DNA of 64,000 nt from Saprospiraceae bacterium (GCA_016710115.1 JADJLN010000001.1:496001-560000); one strand, 5' to 3'; positions 1-10,725 are shown, counted from the first letter of the stretch. Notes: generated by a model not told the origin, from the sequence alone. Translations and numbers: made by a program.

Positions 1-113
1 CCACCCGAAAGATCATTCCCATCTTCCGCATGGACATAATAGGTTGTCGCTCCTGAAAAACCTGGGATCAATAAAAACCACAAAATCAGTCCTGCTGCGT
101 GAACTTGTCTCAT
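1..113 (-). CDS. Secreted beta-helix-type protein, N-terminal fragment
   Basis: The first 37 residues of a minus-strand protein that continues off the left edge. It starts MRQVHAAGLILWFLLIPGFS, a typical signal peptide, followed by YYVHAEDGNDLSGG. The pattern YYV.....GND.SG right after a signal peptide is characteristic of secreted right-handed parallel beta-helix proteins (pectate-lyase-like or DUF1565-type), so an extracellular carbohydrate-active or surface protein is likely. The family call rests on this short motif only; the catalytic part is outside the window. Confidence 0.55.
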   Translation of the reverse strand, partial: MRQVHAAGLILWFLLIPGFSGATTYYVHAEDGNDLSG

Positions 114-470
114 TTTTTATTCCTCTTTATTTGGGGTACAATGGAAAGTCAGTATCTGTTGTTGGAGCATGATTCATCTCCACTGTCACCTGGAATGATT
201 TCATGTCCTGTATCTGCTGATGGGAAGCAGAGAACATGTCTATTCGTCAGCACGCAATGTCATTTAGTTCAAGACAAATTTAGTCCAAATTGTGATGTGG
301 AATAACGTCATTTTTCTGGCAATACGGTACGGCCCTATGATACGCAGGTTTGTCCGGATTGAACCCGACCCTGGGTGTACTGCATGCATTGCCTTCTGGT
401 GTTGAGATAATGAATTGACGATCAATCGGGCTATAGTGGCTGGAATGATTTTGTCATCGCCCGATAGATA
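114..470. other. Intergenic, no gene seen
   Basis: About 350 bases upstream of the beta-helix gene. I see no convincing reading frame, hairpin or repeat. It should carry the promoter of the minus-strand gene, but no clear Bacteroidota -33/-7 motif stands out. Confidence 0.4.
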
Positions 471-735
471 CAGATCTGTCCAAAATATACTTCGGAAGGT
501 TGCTTTTGGCATGCTGCAGTATTCCATTCAGGGCCTCATTGTGAAATTTTGACTATAGTAGTACACCTCTGGCCCGCCTCTTGCCGGCGAGGCACCTACT
601 TTTTGTCTTGGCAAAAAGCCAGCCTGTCCGGCAGGCAGGTAGGCAAAACCGCTTATCGCCAAAATGGGCCTTCTTTTTATGTTTAAGAGCAATGCTAACT
701 CGTATCTGGATTGATTGACGTTAACATCAGGACCC

Positions 736-776
736 AGACGATACTGTCTGGATCCGGACTGTAAACGTCCGGGCCC
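736..776. repeat. Twin-hairpin palindromic insert in MITE copy 1
   Basis: A 41-bp insert relative to copy 2, where the flanks read straight through (caggaccc|ggccgctcg). It folds as two adjacent hairpins, CCAGAC-gatact-GTCTGG and CCGGAC-tgtaaac-GTCCGG. The insert is bounded by similar GGACCC and GGGCCC words, resembling a short target duplication. Confidence 0.75.
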
Positions 777-959
777 GGCCGCTCGTATTGGATCGGTGGT
801 TATTTGCATCATTGATACTCTTCTTTCATGTAAATTGTCAATAATCGCATTACATGTCCGATCAAATAATGCGGCAGTTTGCACGATTGACTGTTTTCAT
901 ACAGCTATAGAATTCAATTGTTTGCCTGGTAGTCGGGTCCTTGATGTGCTGGGAGGCCC

Positions 960-1013
960 AGACGATCCCGCTTTTAGCGGGATGTCTGGATCCGGACCGA
1001 AGCGTCCGGGCCC
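960..1013. repeat. Twin-hairpin palindromic insert in MITE copy 1
   Basis: A 54-bp insert, absent from copy 2 (gaggccc|tggtttgg). It has the same architecture as the insert at 736-776: an outer CCAGAC/GTCTGG stem, here with an inner ATCCCGC/GCGGGAT stem, then CCGGAC-cgaag-CGTCCGG. Related copies lie at 11602-11671, 11711-11749 and 21838-21874. Confidence 0.75.
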
Positions 1014-1130
1014 TGGTTTGGCGACGATTAAATTTTAAGGGGTTAGATTCGGAATTTATGATCTGTAGAGTTTTATTTCATTGATTATCAGCACTTATAT
1101 TTTACAGAATAAATTGTTTTGGACAGATGT

Positions 1131-1261
1131 AACGAAATAACGAAATAACGAAATAACGAAATAACGAAATAACGAAATAACGAAATAACGAAATAACGAA
1201 ATAACGAAATAACGAAATAACGAAATAACGAAATAACGAAATAACGAAATAACGAAATAAC
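1131..1261. repeat. Tandem 8-bp array AACGAAAT, about 16 units
   Basis: Sixteen near-perfect copies of AACGAAAT directly abut the right end of MITE copy 1, followed by AACCTCAT-type units of the same period up to the permease stop codon. Related period-8 arrays (AACTCCAT, AACCCAAT, AACTCAAT) recur in other gaps of the window. No protein-coding role is visible. Confidence 0.9.
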
Positions 1262-1300
1262 TTACCTCATAACCTCATAACCTCATAACCTCCCAACTCC

Positions 1301-2712
1301 TCAACTCCTCCCCTTCTCAACTCTCTTCGTGAAATACCACCAGGCAGGAAGGCCAATGAGGATCAGTAATAATCCGGTCAGGGATTCTTTGGGATAGACA
1401 TACAGGGTGTTGCCGACCAGAACAATACAGAATAGAATGAAAATGATTGGCATCCAGGGATAGCCGAAGGTTCTGGCTGTGATCTGTCCGCGTCGCTTGG
1501 CGATGATCAGCCCCAGGGCCCCGGCGGCGTAGAACATGAAGGCCGCAAAGATGAGCATATCGGTCAACTGGTCGAACGTTCCGCTCAGTACCAGGATACT
1601 CGACCAGACCATGGCGATAGTCAGGGCTTTCGCCGGGGTGTGGTAGGTCGGATGGACCTCTTTGGCCGCAGGGAAAAAGACACCTTCCTGGGACATCCGG
1701 AAATACATTCGAGCCGCAGTCATGATTGTTGCATTTGCCGCACCGAATGTGCAGATCATGACGAGAATGGAAATAAAGAAATAGCCGGCATTGCCGAGCA
1801 CGTGGCGGGCCACCTCTGCACCGGCGATCTGATTGCCGGCGGCATGGATACCGCGGAGTTCGGGGATGCCCAGGATGTTCAGGTAGGCGTAATTCACAGC
1901 CAGATAGAGAACCATGACGAGCAGTGTACCAGAGACAATGGCAATTGGCACATTGCGTCTCGGATTTTTGAATTCGCTGCTCATGAAGGTGATATTGATC
2001 CAGCCATCATAGGCCCAGAATGCGCTGAGCATGGCAGCGAATAACGCCGAATACCAACCCAGACCGGAGAGATCGACGGAGGGCGGACCACTTTGAGCAA
2101 ATGCGTCACTGCCGCCTCCATGGCTCAGGCCCAGTGCAATAATCAGCAGGATGCCCAGGATCTTCAGGGAGGAGGTGATGTCATTCAATGCCCCGCCTTT
2201 TTTTACGCCACGGATATTGATCCAGGTGAGTCCGATCACGGTGAGGATGGTAAGGATCTTGACCCCGCTGTTGGCAAATGGATAAATGAATCCGCCGATG
2301 TTCAGGTAGGCCCATGCTTCGAGTGGATTGCCCAGAGGCATCAGGTTGTTCACCGATTCGGCAAAGACATAAGCGATGGAGGCAGCCGATGCAGAGCCGA
2401 TCACCGAGAAGTAGGTCCACCCGTACAGAAAGCCGAAGAACTTGCCATAGATCAGTCGCAGATATTCATATTGCCCCCCGGCCTCTTCGGTCATGGTGGC
2501 CAGTCCGGCAAAGGCAAAAGCCCCGAACATGGAAATGATGCCAGCCAGCAACCAGGGGCCAGGAGGATATCCCCGCCGTCCTGCATGGTCTCGGCCATAG
2601 GAGCGATCTTCTTGAAGATGCCGGAACCGATCATCGAACTGGCGACAAGCAGGATGCCGGTCGATAAGCCGAGAACACGAAGAAGCTGCGGGGTAGAAGA
2701 TGGTTGCGACAT
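1301..2712 (-). CDS. APC-family amino acid permease (frame-disrupted)
   Basis: A cytoplasmic-membrane amino acid transporter of about 470 residues with roughly 12 hydrophobic segments. The true N-terminus is MSQPSSTPQLLRVLGLSTG at 2712. The signature TM1 motif GSGIFKK (residues about 29-35) follows, then ...MAETMQDGG; near 2560 the frame shifts, and WLLAGIISMFGAFAFAGLATM continues in the adjacent frame to the C-terminus ...WYFTKRVEKGRS. A run of four G at the switch suggests a single-base indel. The composition resembles the LAT/SteT-like branch of the APC superfamily; the substrate cannot be read from sequence. An apparent longer start upstream lies inside the MITE-like repeat and is not believable. 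The gene sits between two direct copies of that repeat. Confidence 0.85.
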
Positions 2713-2848
2713 AGGTTGGTCCAGATTTGAAGATGATGAAGGTAAGCAAAGGCATGAAAAGGAATGACTCTTGTTGGTGGACCCATCGGTTCAGAATCCC
2801 TGGGAAAGAGAAGTGGGGATTTGGTGGCGTTGGGGATTCATTTATTAG

Positions 2849-3390
2849 CAGATCTGTCCAAAATAAACTTCGGAAGGTTGCTTTTGGCATGCTGCAGTAT
2901 TCCATTTATGGCATCATTGTGAAATTTTGACTATAGTAGTACACTTCTGGCCCGCCTCATGCCGGCGCGGCACCTTCTTTTGACGCGCCAAAAGAAGGCA
3001 AAAGCGCTTGTCGCCAAAATGGGCCTTCTTCTTCTTTATAAGAGCAATGTTAACTCGTCTCGAGATTGGCTGGCGTAAACATCAGGACCCGGCCGCTCGT
3101 ATTTGATCGGTGGTTATTTGCATCATTGATACTCTTCTTGCATGTAAATTGTCAACACACGCATCACATGTCCGATCAAATAATGCGGCAGTTTGCACGA
3201 TTGACTGTTTTCATACAGCTATAGAATTCAAATGTTTGCCTGGTAGTCGGGTCCTTGATGTGCTGGGAGGCCCTGGTTTGGCGACGATTAAATTTTAGGG
3301 AGTTAGATTCGGATTTTATGAACTGCAGAGTCATATTTCATTGATTATCAGCACTTATATTTTACAGAATAAATTGTTTTGGACAGATGT
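2849..3390. mobile_element. MITE-like non-coding element, copy 2
   Basis: A 542-bp copy of the element at 471-1130, same orientation, with the same ends (CAGATCTGTCC... and ...TTTTGGACAGATGT). It has none of the three palindromic inserts seen in copy 1. It contains a GGCCCATTTTGGCGACAAGC box on the minus strand with a TTCTTTTG/CAAAAGAA hairpin (2965-3033). With copy 1 it brackets the permease gene like the ends of a composite element. Confidence 0.7.
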
Positions 3391-3475
3391 GATTTTTTAG
3401 AACCTGGAAATCATCTTCTTGCAGAAATGATTCGTTTCGAAAGACAGAACGTCAATCAACCACCAAACAAACAAG

Positions 3476-3694
3476 ATGAAAAATCCAGATTATCCGGGAA
3501 TGGGTATCGCTCTTGGTGCCGGTATCGGAGCAGCATTGGGAGTTGTCTTTGGCAATATTGCCATTGGTGTCGCCACGGGGGTGGGCGCTGGTGTTGCCAT
3601 TGCGTATATAGTTTATCCCAACAGAAAAAGAAGAAGGAATCATCGAAAGTTGAATAACCATTTATATTGTGGATCATGGGAGCACATCCAATGA
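3476..3694 (+). CDS. Small glycine-rich membrane protein
   Basis: A 72-residue protein starting MKNPDYPGMGIALGAGIGAALG. It has two glycine/alanine-rich hydrophobic stretches (about residues 9-45) of the glycine-zipper kind, then a basic tail YPNRKRRRNHRK. Such small proteins are common and uncharacterised in Bacteroidota; an inner-membrane location is likely. Its stop codon overlaps the ATG of the next gene (ATGA), supporting co-translation. The last residues after the basic tail look less typical, so the natural end may be slightly earlier if a base is missing. Confidence 0.6.
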   Translation: MKNPDYPGMGIALGAGIGAALGVVFGNIAIGVATGVGAGVAIAYIVYPNRKRRRNHRKLNNHLYCGSWEHIQ

Positions 3695-4044
3695 ATCTGG
3701 CCCTTCGTTTTTTACTGGAGATCCTGGCCCTCCTGGCCATTGGGATGTGGAGCTATCGCCTCGTGCCCAATGGATGGAAATATATACTTGCTGCATTGAT
3801 CCCCATTCTTGTAGCTACAGCCTGGGGCGTATTTAATGTTCCAGGTGATCCGAGTCGGTCTGGAGCTGCACCGGTGATCGTGCCAGGCCTGATCAGGTTG
3901 ATTGTCGAGCTAGCCATATTCGCATTTGCAAGCTGGGCTTTGTTCACAACGGGACACACACAATGGAGCGTAATCTTTTCAGTGATCATTCTAATTCACT
4001 ATCTGATTTCCTATGATCGGGTAGGTTGGTTACTCCAGCATTAG
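3691..4044 (+). CDS. YrdB/DUF2568 family membrane protein
   Basis: A protein of 117 residues with four hydrophobic segments. MNLALRFLLEILALLAIGMW, then AALIPILVATAWGVFNVPGD, then PGLIRLIVELAIFAFASWALF follow the pattern of the YrdB (DUF2568) family, whose function is unknown. I chose the ATG at 3691 because it overlaps the upstream stop codon and has GGGAG about 8 bases before it; longer starts at 3667 (TTG) and 3676 are possible. Confidence 0.75.
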   Translation: MNLALRFLLEILALLAIGMWSYRLVPNGWKYILAALIPILVATAWGVFNVPGDPSRSGAAPVIVPGLIRLIVELAIFAFASWALFTTGHTQWSVIFSVIILIHYLISYDRVGWLLQH

Positions 4045-4154
4045 GTTGGAAGAACTCCATTTTTGAACGATTAAATCGGTTGCCGACCTCTGGAACCAAC
4101 CATGATTAGAAAGAATGATGTAACTTTAGAGTACACCTAAGCTTCTCCACCCCC

Positions 4155-5337
4155 TTGCTCACCCGCCGATCCAATCTTTTGCGTTTGAACATGGTCCTTT
4201 TGGGATTGCTTTGCCAAGGGTTGCTTTTTGGTCAAGATCCCTTTTTTCTTCAATTCACCAATGCTGAGTCATTTTTCAATCCGTCCCTCACCGGGTTTCG
4301 GGGCGCAATGAGTGTATCAGCAAAGTACAAAGGACAATGGAACCAGTCCGGGAGTCCCGGATTTCAGACGATCTCCGGACCTGGAGGAAAGTCTGCCCTG
4401 CAGTTTTTTCGACTACGGCCTTCATCTCGGTGCAGATCAGGAGGGAGCCGGGTTATTGCGAACGACTGATTTTGGAGGGCGTATGTCCGGAACCATTGCC
4501 TTCGACGCTGGATATTCCAGTCATAATCTCCGATTTGGTCTGGCCATGATGTGGGCTTCCAAACGGGTGGACTACAGCAGATTGGTGTTTTCCGATCAGT
4601 TGGATCCCAAATATGGTACCTCAAATAACAATGGCACACCAAATGCCACCAGTTTTGTACCATATAATGATGGGCGTTCCTTGTGGTTTATCCAACCTGC
4701 AGTCGGATTTTCTCATCGGATCTTGTTGAACAGACAGCGCTTTCGGTCGCCGACCATGCTCTATGGATTGGCTATCCATAATGCCTTTTCATTGGGAAAA
4801 CGGGATTTTTCAGGCAATATTGAATCTATCCTGGAACAGGACACCCGATTGCCCTTGCGATGGCATGGCTTTCTCAGTACAGAATTTGTGCTCACCTCAA
4901 AGGCACGAACAGTGGTTACATTTCGCCCGTTAATCGCCTACCAACAACAGGGCCCTATCCACTATTCAGAGTTTGGTGGCCGGCTTTCAGTCAACCGAAA
5001 TCTGGCTGTTGGTCTGGCATATCACACGAATTTTCATAGCCAGGAAACACCGCATAACAACACAGACTGGTATAGCATTCAACTCGAATTCGGGGGTATC
5101 GTTCAACGATCCAAACGCATCGATCTGGGCCTTGCCTATGCCGGCAACCTCACCGGATTGCGTAATGGATTTGGCCCGATCCTGGAAATTTCGCTGGCGG
5201 TTCACTTTGCTTCCAGTCCGTCCTGCAGCTTATGGGGATACGCCGACGAAGTCCCCTATGGCGATCAGATCAAATGTCCAACGTCGACGCTGACACCCGG
5301 CCGACGTAAAATATATGAAAGCATATGGTATCAATAA
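4155..5337 (+). CDS. PorP/SprF family T9SS outer-membrane protein (frame-disrupted)
   Basis: An outer-membrane beta-barrel of the PorP/SprF family, which anchors or helps export large T9SS substrates in Bacteroidota. The N-terminus (TTG at 4155, or ATG at 4191) gives MLTRRSNLLRLNMVLLGLL...FGQDPFFLQFTNAESFFNPSLTGFRG, the classic start of this family with hydrophobic signal and Q-x-F-x-Q-(F/Y)-x-N..x.NPS.TG motif. Near 4385 (cctggaggaaag) the frame changes and FDYGLHLGADQEGAG continues to the end. Alternating beta-strand segments run to the C-terminus. It overlaps the start of the adhesin gene by 13 bases; SprF-SprB pairs of this kind are known from gliding bacteria, so this protein probably serves the downstream adhesin. 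Confidence 0.82.
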
Positions 5338-8300
5338 GTCAATATGCTTTTCAACATGCCCTGATAAAGACTTTTCTTTTTATCGGCATAATGTCGTTAT
5401 TATCCATTTCGACTTATGGTCAGACCTGTTCCTTTGATGATTGCGCCAGTGACGATTGCGGTAGTCTGAATGTCAAATTCACGCCACAGAGTGGACCTGT
5501 CTTTTGTGATGGCGAGACCATTGTTTTTGAAAACTCAAGCGATACCGGATTCCACTATTTTGTTGTTGACTGGCGGGATGGCACGCAGGATACGCTGTAT
5601 AACAATGCGGATTTTATCCACACCTACACTCTTCCAGACAGCGTTCTTTGCATGGGAGGTGATGTGCTTTTCTTTTCAGTGTGTTTCAAAGGAGTCCGTG
5701 TCTGTCCGGCTGGGGAGACCTGTCAATCAGGAACCTATTCGATCGGGATACGCAAAAAACCGAAGGCTCTTTTTGGCAGCGGGGATGTTTGTCTGGGTGG
5801 CGGCTACGGGTTTGTCAACTTGAGTTGCCATGCCTATACAGCACAGTGGGAATTTGGCGATGGGAATGGTTCCTATGACAAAGACCCCACTCATTATTAT
5901 GATTCTTTGGGTAATTATGTTGTCAGACTGATTGTCACCAATGCCTGTGGTGCGGATACCAGTTATGGTGGCGTGGCAGTTGTGTTGAGTCCGGAAGCTG
6001 GCTTTACACGGAAATACGGGTTTGACGCTTACTGCGATTCCTTACCCGTGGTAGAAACATTTACCAATGCGTCTAATGCATTCACGACGTCTACAAAATG
6101 GACGATTATTCCTCAGGATTCACTAAAGTGGAAATTCACGGATTCGTTGATGACTGTGTGGAATAAACAGATCGAAATCGCTTTTTTAGATACAGGGACG
6201 TATATTATTCAACTGCTTGCAGCGAATGACTGTGGACAAAGTTTTATTCGGGATACAATTTATATTTTTTTACCACCAGACGTGGCCATTTATTCACCAC
6301 CTCAAACTTGTGACTCCGTCGTCGTGAGTCCATTTGCCCTGGGATTTACATACGACGGACCCATTGATTCATGTATTTGGACGTTCAATAAAACCTTTCC
6401 AGAAACCAGGAAAGGCTTTTCATTTTCACCTGTGGTTTTTTATGAGTCTGGATCTGTTCATCTGACAGTATATGGGCCCTGCGGAATATTGAATTTCGAC
6501 GTTCCCGTTATTGTGCCTCAGACACCAGATATCACATTTCCTGGAGTCCCCAATCAATATTGTTTTAATGGTGATTCAATCCTGCTCCTGGGCTCTCCGA
6601 CAGGAGGAATTTGGACGGGAATAGGGCCGGCATCCGGTAGTATTTCTCCAGAAGGGTGGTTTGATCCATCGGGATTGCAGCCTGGCAGTCATCTCTTTTA
6701 TTATCAACTGGATTCGATTCAGTGCCCGACCCAGGCAACAGTGTCTATCGACATATTGGATAAGCCGAGTGTCTATCTCAATACGGTGCCTCCAGCTTGT
6801 GGATCTTTTGTCTATACGCCGGATGTCGTCTACCAAGGTGCCATCAGTTCCTATCAATGGAGCTTTGCCGGTGGTCTTCCTCTTGTTTCCAATAAAATGC
6901 ATCCAGCCAATATCTACTTTGGAAATGCGGGTACATATCCGATTTACATCCAGGCATCTGGGGCATGCGGCACGGCTTCAGATTCCATACATATCAACAT
7001 TCTCCCGCTTCTTAATCTGAAGATCCAGCCCGTACCACTGGCCATTTGTGCCAATATGCCTTCGTTTTATCTGAAGGCAAATTATCCGGGAGGAACCTGG
7101 TCGGGACAGGGTATTGTTGATCCTGTGACAGGATTGTTCAATCCGGGTGCTGTGGCCGGGCAAACCGTTTCGATTGTCTATGCTCTTTTGGATGGAATTT
7201 GCAAGAATACAGATACGGTTACGTTTACAATCGCCATACCGGAGGTTGTCCAGGCAAATGATCGTTTTTTGTGTCTCAACAGTTCCCCCGCAATCCTGCA
7301 GGCTGACAAACCGGGCGGGGTCTGGTCAGGGCAGGGATCATCAATGCACAATTTGGCGTTTTCGATCCATCTGTAACAGGCATTGGAACCTGGGTGGTCA
7401 ATTATGCGTGGAAAGACGGGAATGGCTGCACTGCGACGGACAGTGCGACGATCACAGTCGAACCACCTCCTATGATCGAACTACAGGACACGACATTTTT
7501 GTGTTTTGTGCCTCAGGAAATTGACCTCACAGAGGCTACTGGTTTTACAGTTGCTCCATCGGGAGGCACCGTCCTCTGGTCAGGTCCGGGGGTTGATCCG
7601 TTTTCGGGTACCTTCAACCCGGTCATGGCTGGATTGCCAACCGGAACGTACACGATGCAGGTGACCTACACCCGGAATGGATGTACTGTCCATGCAGATG
7701 CAATCATTACACTGATCCAATTGCCCGCACTGGTTCTGCCTCCTAACAAGGTGATCTGTGTATCAGATCATACCTGGCAGCTGACAGCTTCCCCTGCTGG
7801 AGGCACCTGGTCGGGACCGGGGATCGATGCGAAAACCGGAAGCATTGATCTCCATCTGGCAGGCGGCGGTCAACATGCCTACACTTATGCTCTGGATCCG
7901 GGAATATCCTGTGAACAATCGGGTCAGGTCGTCGTAGAGATCATCGATCCTGCCGCAGTGGTGATCACAGGGCCGGATCTCCAGGAATGCGAACAAACTG
8001 ATCTGCTCACATTAGATGGATTTTCTCCCGCCGGAGGCACGTGGCAAGGTCCCGGGGTAATCGACCCCGTTCTCGGCGTTGTGGATCTTGGTCTGCTGCA
8101 GGGCGACAGTACGTACATTCTCGAATATTGTCTGGAGAGTCAGACCTTCCAGGGTTGTTCATCCTGCAGGACCAGGGAACTGCGGATTCATCCGCTTCCA
8201 GAGATTGATTTCAATTTCGAAGGACATCCCTGTGTGAATATGCTCTTTTCGATTCAGGACAGTAGCGATCACGCATGGACATACCTGTGGGATTTTGGTG

Positions 8301-10712
8301 ATGGCTCCGTCAGTACAGAGCAGAATCCACAGCATACCTACAGCCTTGCAGGCAACTTCAACCTATCACTCACAGTGACTTCCGACAAAGGTTGTCTCGA
8401 TAGTTTCAAACAGGATATTGCGGTGATATATCCGCCGGCTGCCGGATTTGACCTGGTGACTGACGAGGGATGTGCACCGTTTCCGGTGGAAGTGATCAGC
8501 ACGAGCAGCGGAGATTTTCTACAGGAGATCTGGATTGTCCAGGGGGATACCTTGACCGGAAAGGATCCCGGTGTCTTCCACATCGATGCGATCACCAGTG
8601 ATTCTGTCCTTACCATTTTGCAGCAGGTCAGCAATTTGTGTGGTACCGAGATCTGGGAAGAACAGGTGTTGGTCCATCCCTATCCGGTTGTCGATTTCGG
8701 GTTCAATGTGTCGGAAGGATGCTCCCCGCTTTCCATCCAATTTTCCAATATCAGTCTCGGCAATGCTGATAATTTCAGTTGGGACATGGGAAATGGTTCC
8801 GTCATGGCTGGTGTCGAGCCGCCGGTACAGATCTATACCACCCCTGATTCGACAATTTCGACATACCCCGTCATACTGATCTCGACCAATGAATGTGGTG
8901 CAGATACGATGACCAAGATCATTACCGTCTATCCGCCAGATGTTCGTGCGTTCATCGAACTGGACTCCCTTGACGGGTGTCAACCGCTGATTGTTCATCC
9001 CGGGGATTACAGCACGCCGGGTGCGATCACCAGCTGGCAGGTCTTTGATCCGGGCGGTGGTCTGATTTATGCGACCACCGAAAAGTCTCCCGAATTCGTC
9101 CTGGAGGAAGTGGGTTGGCATACCATTATCCTGTTTGCGGCGAATTGTGGCGAGGACACCGATACCGTGCTTGTCGAGGTCCACCCTTCGCCCGAGGTCA
9201 GTTTTACACACCTCCCGCAAGCTTGTGTCGGCGAGCCGATAAAATTCCTCAATGCATCACAGGGCACAGTTGGTCAGGTATGGGTATTTGGTGATGGCAA
9301 TCAAAGTACAGCGATCTCTCCTATGCATACCTATTCCGATCCCGGGATCTACACGGTCAGCCTGACCGGGTATTCGGCACAGAATAATTGTCCCAAAATC
9401 ACGACAAGTATGGTCGAGATTCTGGAACAACCAACAGCAGACTTTGCGCCTTCGACATTTACCGGGTGCAGTCCGCTTACAGTAAACTTTACAAATCTGG
9501 CAGCGGGATCAGGTACGCTCGGATATGTCTGGACGTTTGGAGACGGAAGCTCTGCTGATTTTTCCAGTGAACCGGTTCACACCTTCACGGCTCCGGGAAG
9601 TTATGTCGTTCGTATGCGTGCTCAGAATGCCAACGGGTGTTATTCGGATACGGCGCAGGTAGTTATCCAGGTTTACCCAAGTCCAACGGGTGGCATCGGA
9701 ATGCCTCCCGGACCGATCTGTTTTGGCCAGGAACCGCTGGTACTGACCAGTGATTATCCAAATGGGGTGTCCTTTCATTGGTCAATAGAAGGACAAGTGT
9801 TTACATCACAGAATGTCTCCTGGGTGCCTCCTGCGAAAGGGTATATTCTGTTACGCTGACGGTCGGTAATATCTATCAGTGTCAGGATACGGCCCAGCAA
9901 CTCATCGAAATACTGGGTCAGCCGATTGCAGATTTTGATCTTGGCCCCGGCGTGGGTTGTTCGCCAATGACATGGCCCCTGATCAACCTCAGTGTTGATG
10001 CAACCAGTTATACGTGGGAAATCGACGGCGTGGGCACCTTCAATGGTCCATCTCCGGTTGTCAGCTTCAATCAACCTGGTATTTACGGGATCCGCTTGAT
10101 CGCACGCCAGACTGATGCTTGCCAGGATACGCTGGACCTCCAGGATATCCTACAGGTATTTCAAGGGCCGCAGGCCGCATTTTCAGTCGATGTCAACGAT
10201 GATGAGCACATTATTGGTGATGTGCTTTTACCAATCTTTCTCAATGGAGTGACCGGTATCTGTGGGATCTGGGCGACGGGACCTCGGATACATCCACGCA
10301 TGTTGTTCATGAATATGATATCAACAGAACCATCCGTGTGCTGCTGATCGCCTACAATGACAATAACGGGGCCTATACGTGCATCGATACGGCCGTCCAG
10401 TTCATTGATCCCGAATGGATCACCACCTTCTATGCGCCCAATGCGATGACTCCCGGATATGGTGAGGAAGGAACGCGGCACTTCCGGCCCGTCGGGATGG
10501 GGATCAAGGAGTATGAGATTGCGATCTATTCGCCCTGGGGGCAATTGGTATGGGGGTCAACGGAGTTGGTCGACAATCAGCCAATTGGTTTCTGGGACGG
10601 AACATACCGGGGGGAGGATGTGCCCCAAGGTGCTTATGCCTGGTTGGCCAGGATCAAGTTTGTCAATGGCGTGAGCAGAGTGTTCAAAGGAACAGTGACG
10701 GTGCTTCGATAA
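5325..10712 (+). CDS. Giant PKD-repeat adhesin, T9SS type B sorting domain (frame-disrupted)
   Basis: A secreted surface protein of about 1,795 residues. It begins with a signal peptide (MVSISQYAFQHALIKTFLFIGIM...YGQ). It carries many PKD-type domains, recognisable by WxFGDGxxS...P.H.Y motifs such as WEFGDGNGSYDKDPTHYY, WDFGDGSVSTEQNPQHTY and WTFGDGSSADFSSEPVHTF, plus GGTWSGPG-type Ig-like repeats in the first half. The end (YAPNAMTPG...FWDGTYRGEDVPQGAYAWLARI..FKGTVTVLR) is the gliding-motility-associated C-terminal (CHU_C, T9SS type B) domain. The frame is broken near 7340, 9838 and 10253; each join restores continuous domain sequence (at 10253 it restores YLWDLGDGTSDTSTHVVHEY), so these look like indel errors. 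With the overlapping PorP/SprF gene it forms an SprF-SprB-like pair for adhesion or gliding. Confidence 0.85.
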
Positions 10713-10725
10713 TCGGTGACAGAAA

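Larger units (their letters stand above)
471..1130. mobile_element. MITE-like non-coding element, copy 1
   Basis: A 660-bp element with no credible gene. It begins CAGATCTGTCCAAAATA and ends TTGTTTTGGACAGATGT, giving a perfect 12-bp terminal inverted repeat (ATCTGTCCAAAA). A second copy in the same orientation lies at 2849-3390. Copy 1 is longer because it holds two palindromic inserts (736-776 and 960-1013) and a short CCTGTCC..GGCAGG palindrome (622-639) that copy 2 lacks. It also contains one dispersed GGCCCATTTTGGCGA box (588-690). No target-site duplication is obvious. Size, lack of coding capacity and inverted ends fit a miniature inverted-repeat element; the mobilising transposase is not in the window. 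Confidence 0.7.

Noticed and set aside
264..527. Minus-strand open frame beginning MEYCSMPKATFRSIFWTD
   Set aside because: Its start lies in the MITE-like repeat; the same words open the artefactual extension of the permease at 2905. It has no domain.
528..1038. Open frames on both strands inside MITE copy 1
   Set aside because: They are not conserved in copy 2 (interrupted by length differences) and run through palindromes; the element appears non-coding.
1131..1261. Possible CRISPR array
   Set aside because: Units of 8 bp without spacers of typical length and no cas genes; it is a simple tandem array.
1640..2767. Long plus-strand open frames opposite the permease
   Set aside because: Antisense shadows of a conserved membrane protein; composition (His/Asp rich) matches reverse-complemented hydrophobic codons.
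2713..2905. N-terminal extension of the permease
   Set aside because: The sequence is MITE plus spacer; the real start MSQPSSTPQLL with the GSGIF motif lies at 2712 in another frame.
8519..9220. 233-codon minus-strand frame opposite the PKD adhesin
   Set aside because: No family signal; shadow of the repetitive adhesin sequence.
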